Assembly: GCF_005280295.1 (NCBI RefSeq)
Contig: NZ_CP040020.1
Coordinates: forward strand, 868,001 to 932,000
From: Brevibacterium sp. CS2
GTDB lineage: Bacteria > Actinomycetota > Actinomycetes > Actinomycetales > Brevibacteriaceae
Reading direction: 5' to 3'
Length of the DNA stretch: 64,000 nucleotides
Part shown: positions 23,786 through 36,776 of the stretch, piece by piece
Position numbering within the stretch: the first letter of the stretch is position 1
How the letters are laid out: each line of letters opens with the position of its first letter
Program-made: the position numbers and the translations under genes
The notes under the pieces: generated by a model
Told to the model about the DNA's origin: nothing
Database searches by the model: none
What the model saw: only the letters and a program-made list of their open reading frames with translations

Positions 23786-23828
23786 TCAATATCCTGCGGT
23801 TCCGTTCTCAGGAACCGCAGGATATTGA
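23786..23828 (-). terminator. Perfect 18-bp hairpin after the DUF3566 gene
   Basis: TCAATATCCTGCGGTTCC pairs perfectly with GGAACCGCAGGATATTGA around loop GTTCTCA, 75 bases beyond the DUF3566 stop. The inner stem and loop (TTCCGTTCTCAGGAACC) recur in the hairpin after rplI at 61125, so it is a dispersed palindrome as well as a likely terminator. Confidence 0.7.
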
Positions 23829-23903
23829 AGCTTGAGGGAGGGGCCGAGCGGGTCCGCCGGGCGGTCCGGCAGTCGGCCAGTCCGGCAGCCGGCCGGGGCG
23901 CGA

Positions 23904-24727
23904 TCAGTCGTCGGTGAGGGTGAGGTGGAAGCCGCCGACGATCGACGAGCCGATGTTGTAGAGGAACGCGAACAGCGTCGACAGCGCCGTCATGAGGACG
24001 ATGTTGACGAGCGCGAGGATGACGGAGAACGACAGCACGCGACCCAGGCTGAACAGGCCGAGCAGCTGGTCGGCGCCCTCGGTGCCGGCGATCTCCGCGA
24101 GCGTCGTCTGCAGCCCCTGGATGGTGCCGGTGGCCTGGAGCACGAGCCACAGCACGAGCGCGGCGACGACGGTCGCGATGCCGATCGCCACGGAGAGCAG
24201 GAAGGCCATCTTCATGACCGACCACGGGTCGAGCTTCGCGACGGTGAGCCGCACCGTGCGCGGACCCTTGCGCTTGGACTTCCCGCCCATCTTCACGCCC
24301 CCGGAGGAGGCGCGGACCGGGGAGTCGCCGTCGTCGTCGGCCCCGGCGGACAGGGGCGAGCGGGTGGTGCCGGAGGTGCGCGCCGACCCATCGGTCTTCA
24401 CCGCAGTGGGAGCAGACCCAGTGGGCGCAGACCCGGTCGGAGCCGAGCCGGTCGGAGCCGAGCCCGTGGGCGCGGACCCCGTCGGAGCGGACACGGTCTG
24501 CCGGGCGGGTGCAGTGCCGGCAGGAGCGCCCGAGGGGCCACGGTCGCTCGGCACGGCCGGCGCATCGACGCGGGTCGCCGGGCCCGAGGCGCCCTGGGCA
24601 CCCGCCGGACCGGAGCCGACGGGGGCCCCGCCGCTCGCACCGGCGCCCTTCGCGGACCCCCCGGCGGACAGCCGGGTCGAGCCGGAGGAGGTGCGGATGA
24701 CCTTGCCGGGCTTCTGATCGTTGTCGC

Positions 24728-24731
<4 letters not shown>
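23904..24731 (-). CDS. DUF3566 membrane protein
   Basis: A 275-residue protein encoded just after gyrA in many actinomycetes. Residues 1-145 are a low-complexity Ser/Ala/Gly/Pro/Thr region with six SAPT(G) units. The DUF3566 core follows, from [20 protein letters not shown] to the C-terminus, with two transmembrane helices (about 170-195 and 232-260). It ends [20 protein letters not shown]. Function is unknown; the membrane position and gyrase linkage are conserved. It overlaps gyrA by four bases (ATGA), so it is co-translated with it. Confidence 0.88.
24405..24491 (-). repeat. 15-base tandem repeat coding for SAPTG units
   Basis: Eighty-seven bases encode five SAPTG units plus a final SAPT inside the disordered N-terminal half of the DUF3566 protein. 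Unit copies differ at synonymous positions, so the array is not newly expanded throughout. Confidence 0.8.
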
Positions 24732-27343
<2,612 letters not shown>

Positions 27344-27449
27344 GTGCCTGCTTACCTCGTGTTCGTCGCAGATCGGTCTGTATCAGTGAGTATCGGAAAT
27401 TGACTAGACTCTGGGATATTCCGCTGGGAAGCGGAGAGCGGACCCGGCC

Positions 27450-29483
<2,034 letters not shown>

Positions 29484-29653
29484 CTACCCCGGACGGCGGT
29501 CGAATCCTGCCCTGAGCGCGCCTGCGCGGGTGCGCATCCGGATTTTCACGCCATCCTCCGTACCCCGACTCGTCTCCTGGGGTCCTGAAGCCGTGTGCGC
29601 GGTTCTGAGCCGGTCCCGCATCACCCCGTCCCAGCGGCCGGCGCCGGTCCCGC

Positions 29654-30367
29654 TCAGCCGGTGACCGCGCGCCAGAGCATCCAGCCGGAGCCGGCCGCGC
29701 AGGCGAGCGCGAGGAGCCACATGAGGGTGAGCCACACCCCGCCCGGCACCCGGGTCGCGCGGGCGAGGATCGCGGCGTCGCTCCCATGCGTGCGGCCGCG
29801 CGCGTGCAGGCGGGTGAGGTTGGCCAGCGCCCGCACCGCCCCGCACACGAGGAACACCCCGAGCCCCACGGCAGCACTCGTCAGCCATGGATCCGGCGCG
29901 AAACCCAGGAGACCGAGCAGCACCGCCGCGGTGAGCGGGACGGCGAGCCAGGCGAGGATCCCGCGCATGAAGACGAGCGAGACGGCGAGCACGGCGGCGC
30001 ACACGAGGAGCGCCGTCGCACCGCGGCCGGCGAGCCCGCTCATCACGAGTGCCGCACCGATCAGCGCCGGCGCCGGGTAGCCCCAGAAGGTCGTCCACGG
30101 GACCGAGGCGGCCCGGCCGTGGGAGGTGGTCAGGCCGGAGTGGTCCGGCGACAGGCGGATCGCCACCGCACGCCTGCCGGTGAGCAGCCCGGCGAACCCG
30201 TGCCCGAGCTCGTGGACGATCGTCACGACGATCCCGGTGAGCCGCCACACGGCACCGGGCACGACGAGGAGCAGAGCGAGGGCGAGCGCGGTGCCCACGA
30301 GGAGCTGCGGGGAGTCCGGCAGCCCGGTCGGGGTGAGTGCCCGGTCGAGGATGTCGAGGGGTTCCAT
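29654..30367 (-). CDS. M50-type membrane zinc metalloprotease
   Basis: A 237-residue polytopic protein. The zinc motif HELGH occurs in a helix early in the protein (IVVTIVHELGHGFAGLLTGR). Six or more hydrophobic helices follow, among them ATALLVCAAVLAVSLVFMRG. This is the M50B-like plan of proteins that cut substrates inside or near the membrane; the usual downstream NPDG-type Asp motif is not obvious. ATG 30367 has GAGGTG upstream. An M50 gene between dciA and gyrB is not part of the standard cluster. Confidence 0.78.
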   Translation of the reverse strand: MEPLDILDRALTPTGLPDSPQLLVGTALALALLLVVPGAVWRLTGIVVTIVHELGHGFAGLLTGRRAVAIRLSPDHSGLTTSHGRAASVPWTTFWGYPAPALIGAALVMSGLAGRGATALLVCAAVLAVSLVFMRGILAWLAVPLTAAVLLGLLGFAPDPWLTSAAVGLGVFLVCGAVRALANLTRLHARGRTHGSDAAILARATRVPGGVWLTLMWLLALACAAGSGWMLWRAVTG

Positions 30368-30400
30368 GCGCAGCACCTCAGCCGTAGGTGTCCCGCGGAC

Positions 30401-30430
30401 CGCGGCTAGGCGACGCTGCGCCTAGCCGCG
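30401..30430 (-). terminator. Hairpin at the end of the recF-dciA operon
   Basis: A perfect 12-bp stem (CGCGGCTAGGCG with CGCCTAGCCGCG, loop ACGCTG) begins inside the last codons of dciA and contains its stop codon. There is no T-run after it. Confidence 0.6.
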
Positions 30431-30898
30431 CTTCCACGACCGCTGAGTGGGTCCGAGGACGGTGAGCTCCTCGACGACCCGGCTGCCGAGCTCGCGCTCG
30501 AACCGATCGAGGAGCAGGGTGGTCATGATCCGCAGCTGGGTGGCCCAGGTCGTCGACGATGCCCGCACAACGAGGACGGGGGGTTCGAACTTCTCGACAG
30601 TGCAGTGCGCGGCGACGTCGGGGCCGACGAGCTCGGGCCAGCGGCCGAGCACCGTGCCGACCTCGAGCGAGGTCGACCAGCCGTGCTCGCGCGCGATCCG
30701 CCCGAGCCCCGCACGGAGCGGCTGCGGATCCCGGGGGTCCGCCTTCGACCCGGTGTAGACCGGCTCGACCGGTCCGCCGCGGGTGCGGGTGGACCGGAAC
30801 AGCGGCCGGAAGTCGGAGTCGGCCATCCGGCGGATCCGGTCGAGCGCCTCGAGCGCGGCGGCCGGCACCGCGGAGAGATCCCCGGACTCGGTGCTCAC
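30422..30898 (-). CDS. dciA: DciA/DUF721 helicase-loader-like protein
   Basis: A 158-residue protein. The DUF721 core covers about residues 65-150 (REHGWSTSLEVGTVLGRWPE, TTWATQLRIMTTLLLDRFER, ELTVLGPTQRSWKRG). DciA proteins help load the replicative helicase in bacteria without DnaC, and in actinomycetes the gene follows recF. The GTG start overlaps the recF stop by four bases. Confidence 0.88.
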   Translation of the reverse strand: MSTESGDLSAVPAAALEALDRIRRMADSDFRPLFRSTRTRGGPVEPVYTGSKADPRDPQPLRAGLGRIAREHGWSTSLEVGTVLGRWPELVGPDVAAHCTVEKFEPPVLVVRASSTTWATQLRIMTTLLLDRFERELGSRVVEELTVLGPTQRSWKRG

Positions 30899-32022
30899 GG
30901 GGTCGTCACCTCGGTGAGGTCGACGACCCGCCCGGCGAGGTTGGCCGGGATGTCCTCGCCGACGGCGGCGGTGATGAGCACCTGCTCGGCCTCCCCGATC
31001 CGCGCCGCCAGGCGACGGCGGCGGCCGGCGTCGAGCTCGGCGAACACGTCGTCGAGCACGAGCACCGGCTGGTCCTCCCGCTCCTCGGAGCCGCCGGTGA
31101 GCAGCTCCCATCCGGCGAGGCGCAGTGCGAGGGCGAGCGACCAGCTCTCCCCGTGGGAGGCGTAGCCCTTCGCCGGCATCGTGCCGATCGTGAGCTCGAC
31201 GTCGTCGCGCTGCGGGCCGATGAGGGTGAGGCCGCGCTCGATCTCCGGGCGCCGCCGATCGAGCAGCCCGGTGACGACGACGGCCTGCACCTCCTCCGGG
31301 GTGTGCGCCCCGGAGTAGTCGAGCCGGGAGGCGTAGTCGACCACGGCGGCACGGCGCTCGCTGCGCGCCTCGGCCGCGACGTAGGCGAAGCCGTCGGCGA
31401 GCGGTTCGTGGAGGTCGGCGATGAGCTCGCGGCGCCCGATGACGAGCTGGGCGGCGGACTCGGCGAAGGCCTGGTCCCAGATGTCGAGGGTCGCCTCGAG
31501 CGCGGGGTCCGGCTGGGCGCGGAGGCTCTTGAGGAGCGCGTTGCGTTGCCGCAGGGCCCGGTCGAGGTCCGCGATCACCCCGGCCATCCGCGGCTGGCGG
31601 GCGACGAGCAGGGTGTCGAGGAAGTCGCGCCGGTCGGCCGGCTCACCCTTGACGAGGCTGAGATCCTCCGGGGCGAACACCACGCTGGGGAGGAGGCCGA
31701 GCACCTCGCGGGTGCGGACCCCGCGGCGGTTGATGCGGGCCCGGTTGGCACCGCGGGCCTTGATCGTCACCTCGACGGTGACCTGCCGCTCGCCGCGATG
31801 GGCGAGGGCGGAGACGGTCGCCTCCGGCTGTTCGTGGCGGACGAGCGGAGCATCCTGGGACACCCGGTGGGAGCGCAGTCCGGAGAGGTAACCGACGGCC
31901 TCGACGAGGTTGGTCTTGCCCCAGCCGTTGGGAGCGGCGAAGGCCGTGACCCCCGGCTCGAGCTCGAGATCGAGCGAGGCGTAGGAGCGGAAGTCACGCA
32001 GCGAGAGCCGTGACACCCACAT
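30895..32022 (-). CDS. recF: DNA replication/repair protein RecF
   Basis: A 375-residue SMC-like ATPase that helps load RecA at gaps. The N-terminus is LSLRDFRSYASLDLELEPG, and the P-loop region is AAPNGWGKTNLVEAVGYLSG. The usual first Gly of Walker A is Ala here. The signature region ALRLAGWELLTG and Walker B LVLDDVFAELD are normal. The ATG start overlaps the dnaN stop by one base, and the stop overlaps dciA, so dnaN-recF-dciA form one unit. Confidence 0.95.
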   Translation of the reverse strand: MWVSRLSLRDFRSYASLDLELEPGVTAFAAPNGWGKTNLVEAVGYLSGLRSHRVSQDAPLVRHEQPEATVSALAHRGERQVTVEVTIKARGANRARINRRGVRTREVLGLLPSVVFAPEDLSLVKGEPADRRDFLDTLLVARQPRMAGVIADLDRALRQRNALLKSLRAQPDPALEATLDIWDQAFAESAAQLVIGRRELIADLHEPLADGFAYVAAEARSERRAAVVDYASRLDYSGAHTPEEVQAVVVTGLLDRRRPEIERGLTLIGPQRDDVELTIGTMPAKGYASHGESWSLALALRLAGWELLTGGSEEREDQPVLVLDDVFAELDAGRRRRLAARIGEAEQVLITAAVGEDIPANLAGRVVDLTEVTTP

Positions 32023-33167
32023 CAGAATCTGATGATCGGCATCAGCAGGTAGCGGTACGAGGAGTCGTATTCACCGTCGATCTCCTGCTGGCCGGAGATC
32101 ACCACGGGCTTCTTCGGCTCGGTCATGGAGAACCGGACGAACGGGGAATCGATCGCGGCGAGGCCCTCGGAGATGAAGCCGGGGTTGAAGCCGGTGGTGA
32201 TGTCCTCGCCGGTGATCTCCACCGGCAGCGACTCGCTGGCCTGGGCGTCGTCGCCGGCACCGGCCCTCAGGGTGAGCGCGCCGTCGGCGAACTCGAACTT
32301 GATCGGGGTGTTGCGCTCGGCGACGAGCGAAACGCGGCGCACCGCCTCGCGCAGGGCGGCGGTCTCGAGGACGGCGTGGATCGGCACGTCCTTGGGGAAC
32401 AGTGAGCGGACCTTGGGGTAGTCGCCCTCGACGAGCAGCGAGGTGGTGATGCGGCCGCTCGAGGAGAAGGCGAGCATGTCCTTGCCGCCGGACTCCGCAA
32501 GTGCGATCTCGACATCGCCGCCCATCGCCTTCGCCGCATCGGCGAGAGTGCGGCCGCGGACCAGCGCGGTGGCGGAGATGTCGGGGGTGCGGGGGTTCCA
32601 GTGGAACTCGCGCACCGCCAGGCGGTAGCGGTCGGTGGCGAGCAGGGTGACGGTGTCACCCTCGATCTCGACGCGCACGCTCGTGAGGATCGGCAGGGTC
32701 TCGTCGCGCGAGGTCGCGATGCTCACCTGGGACACCGCGTGGCTGAACTCGCCGGCGGACACGACGCCGGAGGTCTCCGGCACGGTGGGCAGCGCGGGGT
32801 ACTCGTCGACGGGCATCGTCATGAGCGAGAACCGGGAGGACCCGCAGGAGAGGTCGACCTTCGAGCCGTTGCGCTCGAGGGTGACGGGCTGGTTGGGCAG
32901 GGCCTTGGCGATGTCGGCGAGCAGCCGGCCGGAGACGAGCAGGGTGCCGGGGGCCTCGACCTCCGCGGCGATCTCGACGCGGGAGGAGACCTCGTAGTCG
33001 AACACTGAGAGCTGCACGGAGCCGGCGGGATCGGCGGTGATGAGGATGCCGGTGAGGACCGGGACGGCGGGGCGCTGCGGGAGGCTCTTGGTCGCCCAGG
33101 TGACGGCCTCGGCGAGGACATCGCGTTCGACTCTGAACTTCACGGCCCCGGCGGATTCGGCGTTCAC
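32022..33167 (-). CDS. dnaN: DNA polymerase III sliding clamp (beta)
   Basis: A 381-residue clamp that tethers polymerase to DNA; all three clamp domains are present (N-terminal KFRVERDVLAEAVTW, middle TDRYRLAVREF, C-terminal YRYLLMPIIRF). GTG 33167 is chosen because AGGAG lies five bases upstream; a frame extension to 33194 has no ribosome site. Transcription probably starts in the 545-base region on its dnaA side. Confidence 0.97.
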   Translation of the reverse strand: MNAESAGAVKFRVERDVLAEAVTWATKSLPQRPAVPVLTGILITADPAGSVQLSVFDYEVSSRVEIAAEVEAPGTLLVSGRLLADIAKALPNQPVTLERNGSKVDLSCGSSRFSLMTMPVDEYPALPTVPETSGVVSAGEFSHAVSQVSIATSRDETLPILTSVRVEIEGDTVTLLATDRYRLAVREFHWNPRTPDISATALVRGRTLADAAKAMGGDVEIALAESGGKDMLAFSSSGRITTSLLVEGDYPKVRSLFPKDVPIHAVLETAALREAVRRVSLVAERNTPIKFEFADGALTLRAGAGDDAQASESLPVEITGEDITTGFNPGFISEGLAAIDSPFVRFSMTEPKKPVVISGQQEIDGEYDSSYRYLLMPIIRF

Positions 33168-33712
33168 GGCACTCCTGTGGTTGAGGTCTCGCATGCGCTG
33201 CAGCGCGGTCTGATGGCGAGTTGAAACTCTACACTCAGCCTACCGGCGTGGCGAATTGGAAACACCCCGTCGGATGTGCTTCTCACCCGGGTTCCGAAGC
33301 CCGCACCGGGACCGGCCGGAACCCGTCCGGAGACGCTCCGCAGCCGGCCCGGCGTTCGATTCGAACCATCGGTCCTCGAGCTCGTCGATCCTCCGCGCTC
33401 GGATCACCCGAGGTCCCCGTCCCGCGATCAGCGGTGCTCGAAGGGATGTCCTCGAATGAATATGCAGTCGTAGTAACAGCACGTGTGGAAACTGTGGAAC
33501 TACATCGATGTCATCGAGTATCCATCGGGCGCAGCGCCTCCGGGCACCGGTGGACATCGTGTGGACGCCGTGGTGACGCGAGGGGGAGGAATGTGAATCA
33601 CATCGATGTGAGTACACAGCTCTCCACCGACGCCGTGTCATCCGTGCACGTCCCCGTACCCAGGCCGAGGGCCTTCGCCCACAGGGTTATCCACAGCTGT
33701 GCACAATGCGGT
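33168..33712. other. dnaA-dnaN intergenic region, probable part of oriC
   Basis: 545 bases without a gene. It holds a perfect DnaA box (TTATCCACA, 33687-33695) followed at once by the related TTGTGCACA in reverse (33698-33706), and several weaker TGTGGA-containing stretches around 33480-33640. The part near 33470-33620 is clearly lower in GC than its surroundings. Actinobacterial origins commonly lie here. Confidence 0.7.
33687..33695 (+). promoter_or_regulatory. DnaA box
   Basis: TTATCCACA, an exact consensus box, lies 18 bases from the dnaA stop codon. Confidence 0.85.
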
Positions 33713-35368
33713 TCATAGTCGATGCTGCTGTTTGATGCGGTTTGTGAGTTCGGTGACCTGGGTGTAGAGCGCCCTGCGCTCGGCCATCTGTGTTCGAATC
33801 TTCTTGTTCGCGTGCATCACCGTGGTGTGATCGCGGCCGCCGAACTCCTGGCCGATCTTCGGCAGCGAGAGGTCGGTGAGCTCGCGGCACAGATACATCG
33901 CGATCTGGCGTGCGGTGGTCAGGGTACGGGACCGGGACGAGCCGCACAGGTCGTCGAGCGTGAGCCCGAAGTATGCCGCGGTCTGGCCCATGATGTCCGT
34001 CGCGGTGATCTCCGGGGTGTCCTCGTGGGTGATGAAGTCCTTGAGCACGGTCTCGGCGAGGCCGACCTCGATCGCCTGGTCATTGAGGTTGGCGAAGGCG
34101 GACACGCGGATGAGCGCGCCCTCGAGCTCGCGGATGTTCGAGGAGATGCGCGAGGCGATGTACTCGAGGACGTCGTCGGGCACCGGGAGGCCCTCGCCGG
34201 CGGCTTTGTTCCGCAGGATCGCGAACCGGGTCTCGAGGTCGGGCGGCTGCACGTCGGTGAGCAGGCCCCACTCGAAGCGGGACCGGAGGCGCTCCTCGAA
34301 GCCCTTGAGCATCTTGGGCGGCTGGTCGGAGGTGATGACGACCTGCTTGTGCTCGTTGTGGAGCGCATTGAAGGTGTGGAAGAACTCCTCGACGGTCGCA
34401 TCCTTGCCCTGGAGGAACTGGATGTCGTCGATCATGAGGATGTCGACCTCGCGGTAGCGGCGCTGGAACGCCGGCCGCAGCGAGTTCGAGGTCGTCGAGG
34501 AGCCGATCGTGTTGATGAAGTCGTTGACGAACTCCTCGCTCGAGACGTAGCGGACCCGGATGTTCGGGTAGAGCTGCGCGGCGTAGTGGCCGATCGCGTG
34601 GAGGAGGTGGGTCTTGCCGAGCCCGGAGTCGCCGTAGATGAAGAGCGGGTTGTAGGCCTTGGCCGGGGATTCGGCGACGGCGAACGCCGCGGCGTGGGCG
34701 AACCGGTTCGAGGCGCCGATGACGAAGGTGTCGAAGGTGTACTTCGAGTTGAGCTGGGACACCCCGCTCGGGTCGTCGGCGGTCGTCGGTGCGGCCCCGG
34801 CCGGAGCCGAGGCGGCTGCCGGACGACCCGGTGCGCTCGGGGTGGGAGAGCTCCCGGCGGTGTCGACGGCAGGCTGGTCGCCGCTGCCGGGGTGCGTAAG
34901 GTCGGCGGGGCCCGCGGGGGCGGCCGAGGTGCCGGCCGGATCGGGAGGACTCGCGGAGGCGGCGGGACCGGTCCCCGGGGAGGGCGCCTCGGCCGCGGAG
35001 GCGGTGCCCGGTGCGCCAGCGGCGGCACCGGGGGAGCCGGACCCGGGGTGTGCGGTGCCCCGGGTCTCCGGCGGTAGCGGCGCCGGGACGTCGAGCGCCG
35101 GGTCGACCGCGATGGCGAAGGTGACGTCGTGACCGAGCGCGGTGGAGAATTCGCGGGCGAGCGGCTCGCGCAGATGGGTCTCGAGGGTCGTGCGGGTGAG
35201 ATCGTTGCGGACGGAGAGGACGACGAGCTGACCCTCGACGAGCGCCTTGGGCACCGCGAGGGAGAGGAATCCCTTCTGATGCGCGGTGATCGTCGGATCA
35301 TTGAGCAGATTCGACAGGACGACCTGCCAGATCTCATGCAGATCGTCGGATGTGCTCGGGTTGCTCAC
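33713..35368 (-). CDS. dnaA: Chromosomal replication initiator DnaA
   Basis: A 551-residue AAA+ initiator. Domain I covers residues 1-90. Domain II is an unusually long Pro/Ala/Gly/Ser linker (about 91-203). Domain III starts at LNSKYTFDTF with Walker A GDSGLGKT (246-253) and Walker B ILMIDDIQF. Domain IV ends with the DNA-binding GGRDHTTVMHANKKI. GTG 35368 is chosen for its AGGAG six bases upstream; the open frame runs 96 codons further up but through DnaA boxes. DnaA boxes upstream suggest autoregulation. Confidence 0.97.
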   Translation of the reverse strand: MSNPSTSDDLHEIWQVVLSNLLNDPTITAHQKGFLSLAVPKALVEGQLVVLSVRNDLTRTTLETHLREPLAREFSTALGHDVTFAIAVDPALDVPAPLPPETRGTAHPGSGSPGAAAGAPGTASAAEAPSPGTGPAASASPPDPAGTSAAPAGPADLTHPGSGDQPAVDTAGSSPTPSAPGRPAAASAPAGAAPTTADDPSGVSQLNSKYTFDTFVIGASNRFAHAAAFAVAESPAKAYNPLFIYGDSGLGKTHLLHAIGHYAAQLYPNIRVRYVSSEEFVNDFINTIGSSTTSNSLRPAFQRRYREVDILMIDDIQFLQGKDATVEEFFHTFNALHNEHKQVVITSDQPPKMLKGFEERLRSRFEWGLLTDVQPPDLETRFAILRNKAAGEGLPVPDDVLEYIASRISSNIRELEGALIRVSAFANLNDQAIEVGLAETVLKDFITHEDTPEITATDIMGQTAAYFGLTLDDLCGSSRSRTLTTARQIAMYLCRELTDLSLPKIGQEFGGRDHTTVMHANKKIRTQMAERRALYTQVTELTNRIKQQHRL

Positions 35369-35893
35369 TGCTGCTCCTGTCCTGCCTCCCCGGAACTGTG
35401 GATAAGGGGCGACTCGCTTCCACATAGTTTTCCACACATTGTGGAGGAGGACCGGGTGAGGCCCCGGATTCATCCACATCGGTGGAGAAAGGTGTGAAAA
35501 GTACACGGATGTCATTTGTGGACCGGCCTGTTCACGGCCGAGTGGTGAACTCCGAGAGGATCGGCGGTGAACGGGAACCGGCACCCGGTCGACGGAGCGG
35601 CCGGCCGGTGATGTGCGCCTGAACGATGAGGGGCGCAGGAGCCCGTCTGCGGTCATGGGTCGGGTGCCGCGGCATTACACGATTCCGTCCGCGAGCGCCC
35701 GGTTTGACCGTCTTTCGGCGTGGCGTCTATGCTGGAGTGTCCTGTGTTGCGGGCCCATCGACGAGGTGTGAGTGACTTCCCCACGGCCAACAGCATCAGG
35801 AGTGCACGGCCGTGAGTGGTCCACCTCGTGTGAGATGCGAAAGCAGAACCGTGCTGCCCGGCACCAGCAACGACAGATAATCGGAGAACCGAA
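35369..35893. other. dnaA-rpmH intergenic region with DnaA boxes
   Basis: 525 bases between two divergent genes. It contains TGTGGATAA (35397-35405, perfect box in reverse), TTTTCCACA (35428-35436) and TCATCCACA (35470-35478), with TTGTGGA near 35437 and 35516. The box cluster covers the likely dnaA promoter. The rpmH promoter lies at 35704. It may be a second half of the origin or a control region for dnaA. Confidence 0.7.
35704..35733 (+). promoter_or_regulatory. rpmH promoter
   Basis: TTGACC (35704-35709) and TATGCT (35728-35733) are separated by 18 bases, about 160 bases upstream of rpmH. The long leader contains no obvious other gene. Confidence 0.6.
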
Positions 35894-36031
35894 GTGAGCA
35901 AGCGTACTTTCCAGCCCAACAACCGCAAGCGCGCCAAGACCCACGGCTTCCGGCTGCGTATGCGCACCCGCGCCGGACGCGCCATCCTGGCTTCGCGTCG
36001 CCGTAAGGGACGCAACGCGCTGTCCGCCTGA
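35894..36031 (+). CDS. rpmH: 50S ribosomal protein L34
   Basis: A 45-residue ribosomal protein. [20 protein letters not shown] and [18 protein letters not shown] cover nearly the whole protein and are classic L34. The start is GTG. It is followed after two bases by rnpA, the near-universal bacterial pair. Confidence 0.97.
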   Translation: MSKRTFQPNNRKRAKTHGFRLRMRTRAGRAILASRRRKGRNALSA

Positions 36032-36033
36032 TC

Positions 36034-36372
36034 GTGCTCCCCGGTAGGAACCGGATTCATCAGGGCGACGATTTCCGCCGCGTCTTCCGCACCGGCCGCA
36101 GAGCCGGGACGAAGCATCTGGTGATCCATTTCCTGTCGACACTCGATGAATCCCACGCTCCGCGCGTGGGATTCGTCGTCTCCCGGGCCGTCGGCAACGC
36201 GGTCGTCCGCAATCGGGTCAAGCGCCGGCTCCGGGCGATCCTCCACACCCGGCTCCCGGAGCTCGGCATCGGGGACATGATCGTGGTGCGCGCACTGCCG
36301 GCAGCCGCTGACGCCGACTCCGCCGAGCTGTCACGCGCGGTCGACCGGGCATTCGAACGGCTTGCAGGATGA
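36034..36372 (+). CDS. rnpA: Ribonuclease P protein component
   Basis: A 112-residue protein that assists the RNase P RNA in trimming tRNA 5' ends. The RNR motif region GNAVVRNRVKRRLRA and the N-terminal GDDFRRVFRTGRR are typical. The start is GTG, two bases after the rpmH stop, and the end overlaps yidD by four bases (ATGA). Confidence 0.96.
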   Translation: MLPGRNRIHQGDDFRRVFRTGRRAGTKHLVIHFLSTLDESHAPRVGFVVSRAVGNAVVRNRVKRRLRAILHTRLPELGIGDMIVVRALPAAADADSAELSRAVDRAFERLAG

Positions 36373-36776
36373 GGCACGGGGAGGACACCCCGTCCTCGCT
36401 GCCGTCGGCACCGGCCGGCGGCCGGGCGCGGTTCGTCCACCTCTTGCGCATCGCCCCGCGGATGCCGTTCGTGTGGTTCATGCGCCTGTACCGGAGGATC
36501 ATCTCGCCCTTGTACGGTGACGTGTGCCGCTATTACCCCAGCTGCTCGAAGTACGCGCTCGACGCCTTCGAGTCGACGGGTGCCGTGCGCGGTGCGCTGC
36601 TGACGACGTGGCGGGTGCTGCGGTGCAACCCGTTCTCCGGCGGTGGGGTGGACTACGCACCCGGGTCCCTCATGGAGGCCCGGAGCCGGGAGATCAACGC
36701 CGACCGCAACAGTGGCACAATGTATCGAGACCTCATCACGGACGACCGCGCCGATCCGCGGCCAAGGAGAGACTGA
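36369..36776 (+). CDS. yidD: Membrane-insertion efficiency factor YidD
   Basis: A 135-residue protein of the YidD/DUF37 family: LYRRIISPLYGDVCRYYPSC, then SKYALDAFESTGAVRGALLT, then RCNPFSGGGVDYAPG. The conserved Cys residues are present. The N-terminus is longer than usual by about 30 residues. It lies directly upstream of yidC, with which it cooperates. Confidence 0.95.
   Translation: MRHGEDTPSSLPSAPAGGRARFVHLLRIAPRMPFVWFMRLYRRIISPLYGDVCRYYPSCSKYALDAFESTGAVRGALLTTWRVLRCNPFSGGGVDYAPGSLMEARSREINADRNSGTMYRDLITDDRADPRPRRD

Noticed and set aside
33221-33718. Open frame in the dnaA-dnaN gap
   Set aside because: It crosses the DnaA boxes, has no ribosome site and ends inside dnaA; the region is better explained as origin sequence.
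35369-35656. 96-codon upstream extension of dnaA
   Set aside because: It would translate through three DnaA boxes and the probable promoter; GTG 35368 has a proper ribosome site and matches normal DnaA N-termini.
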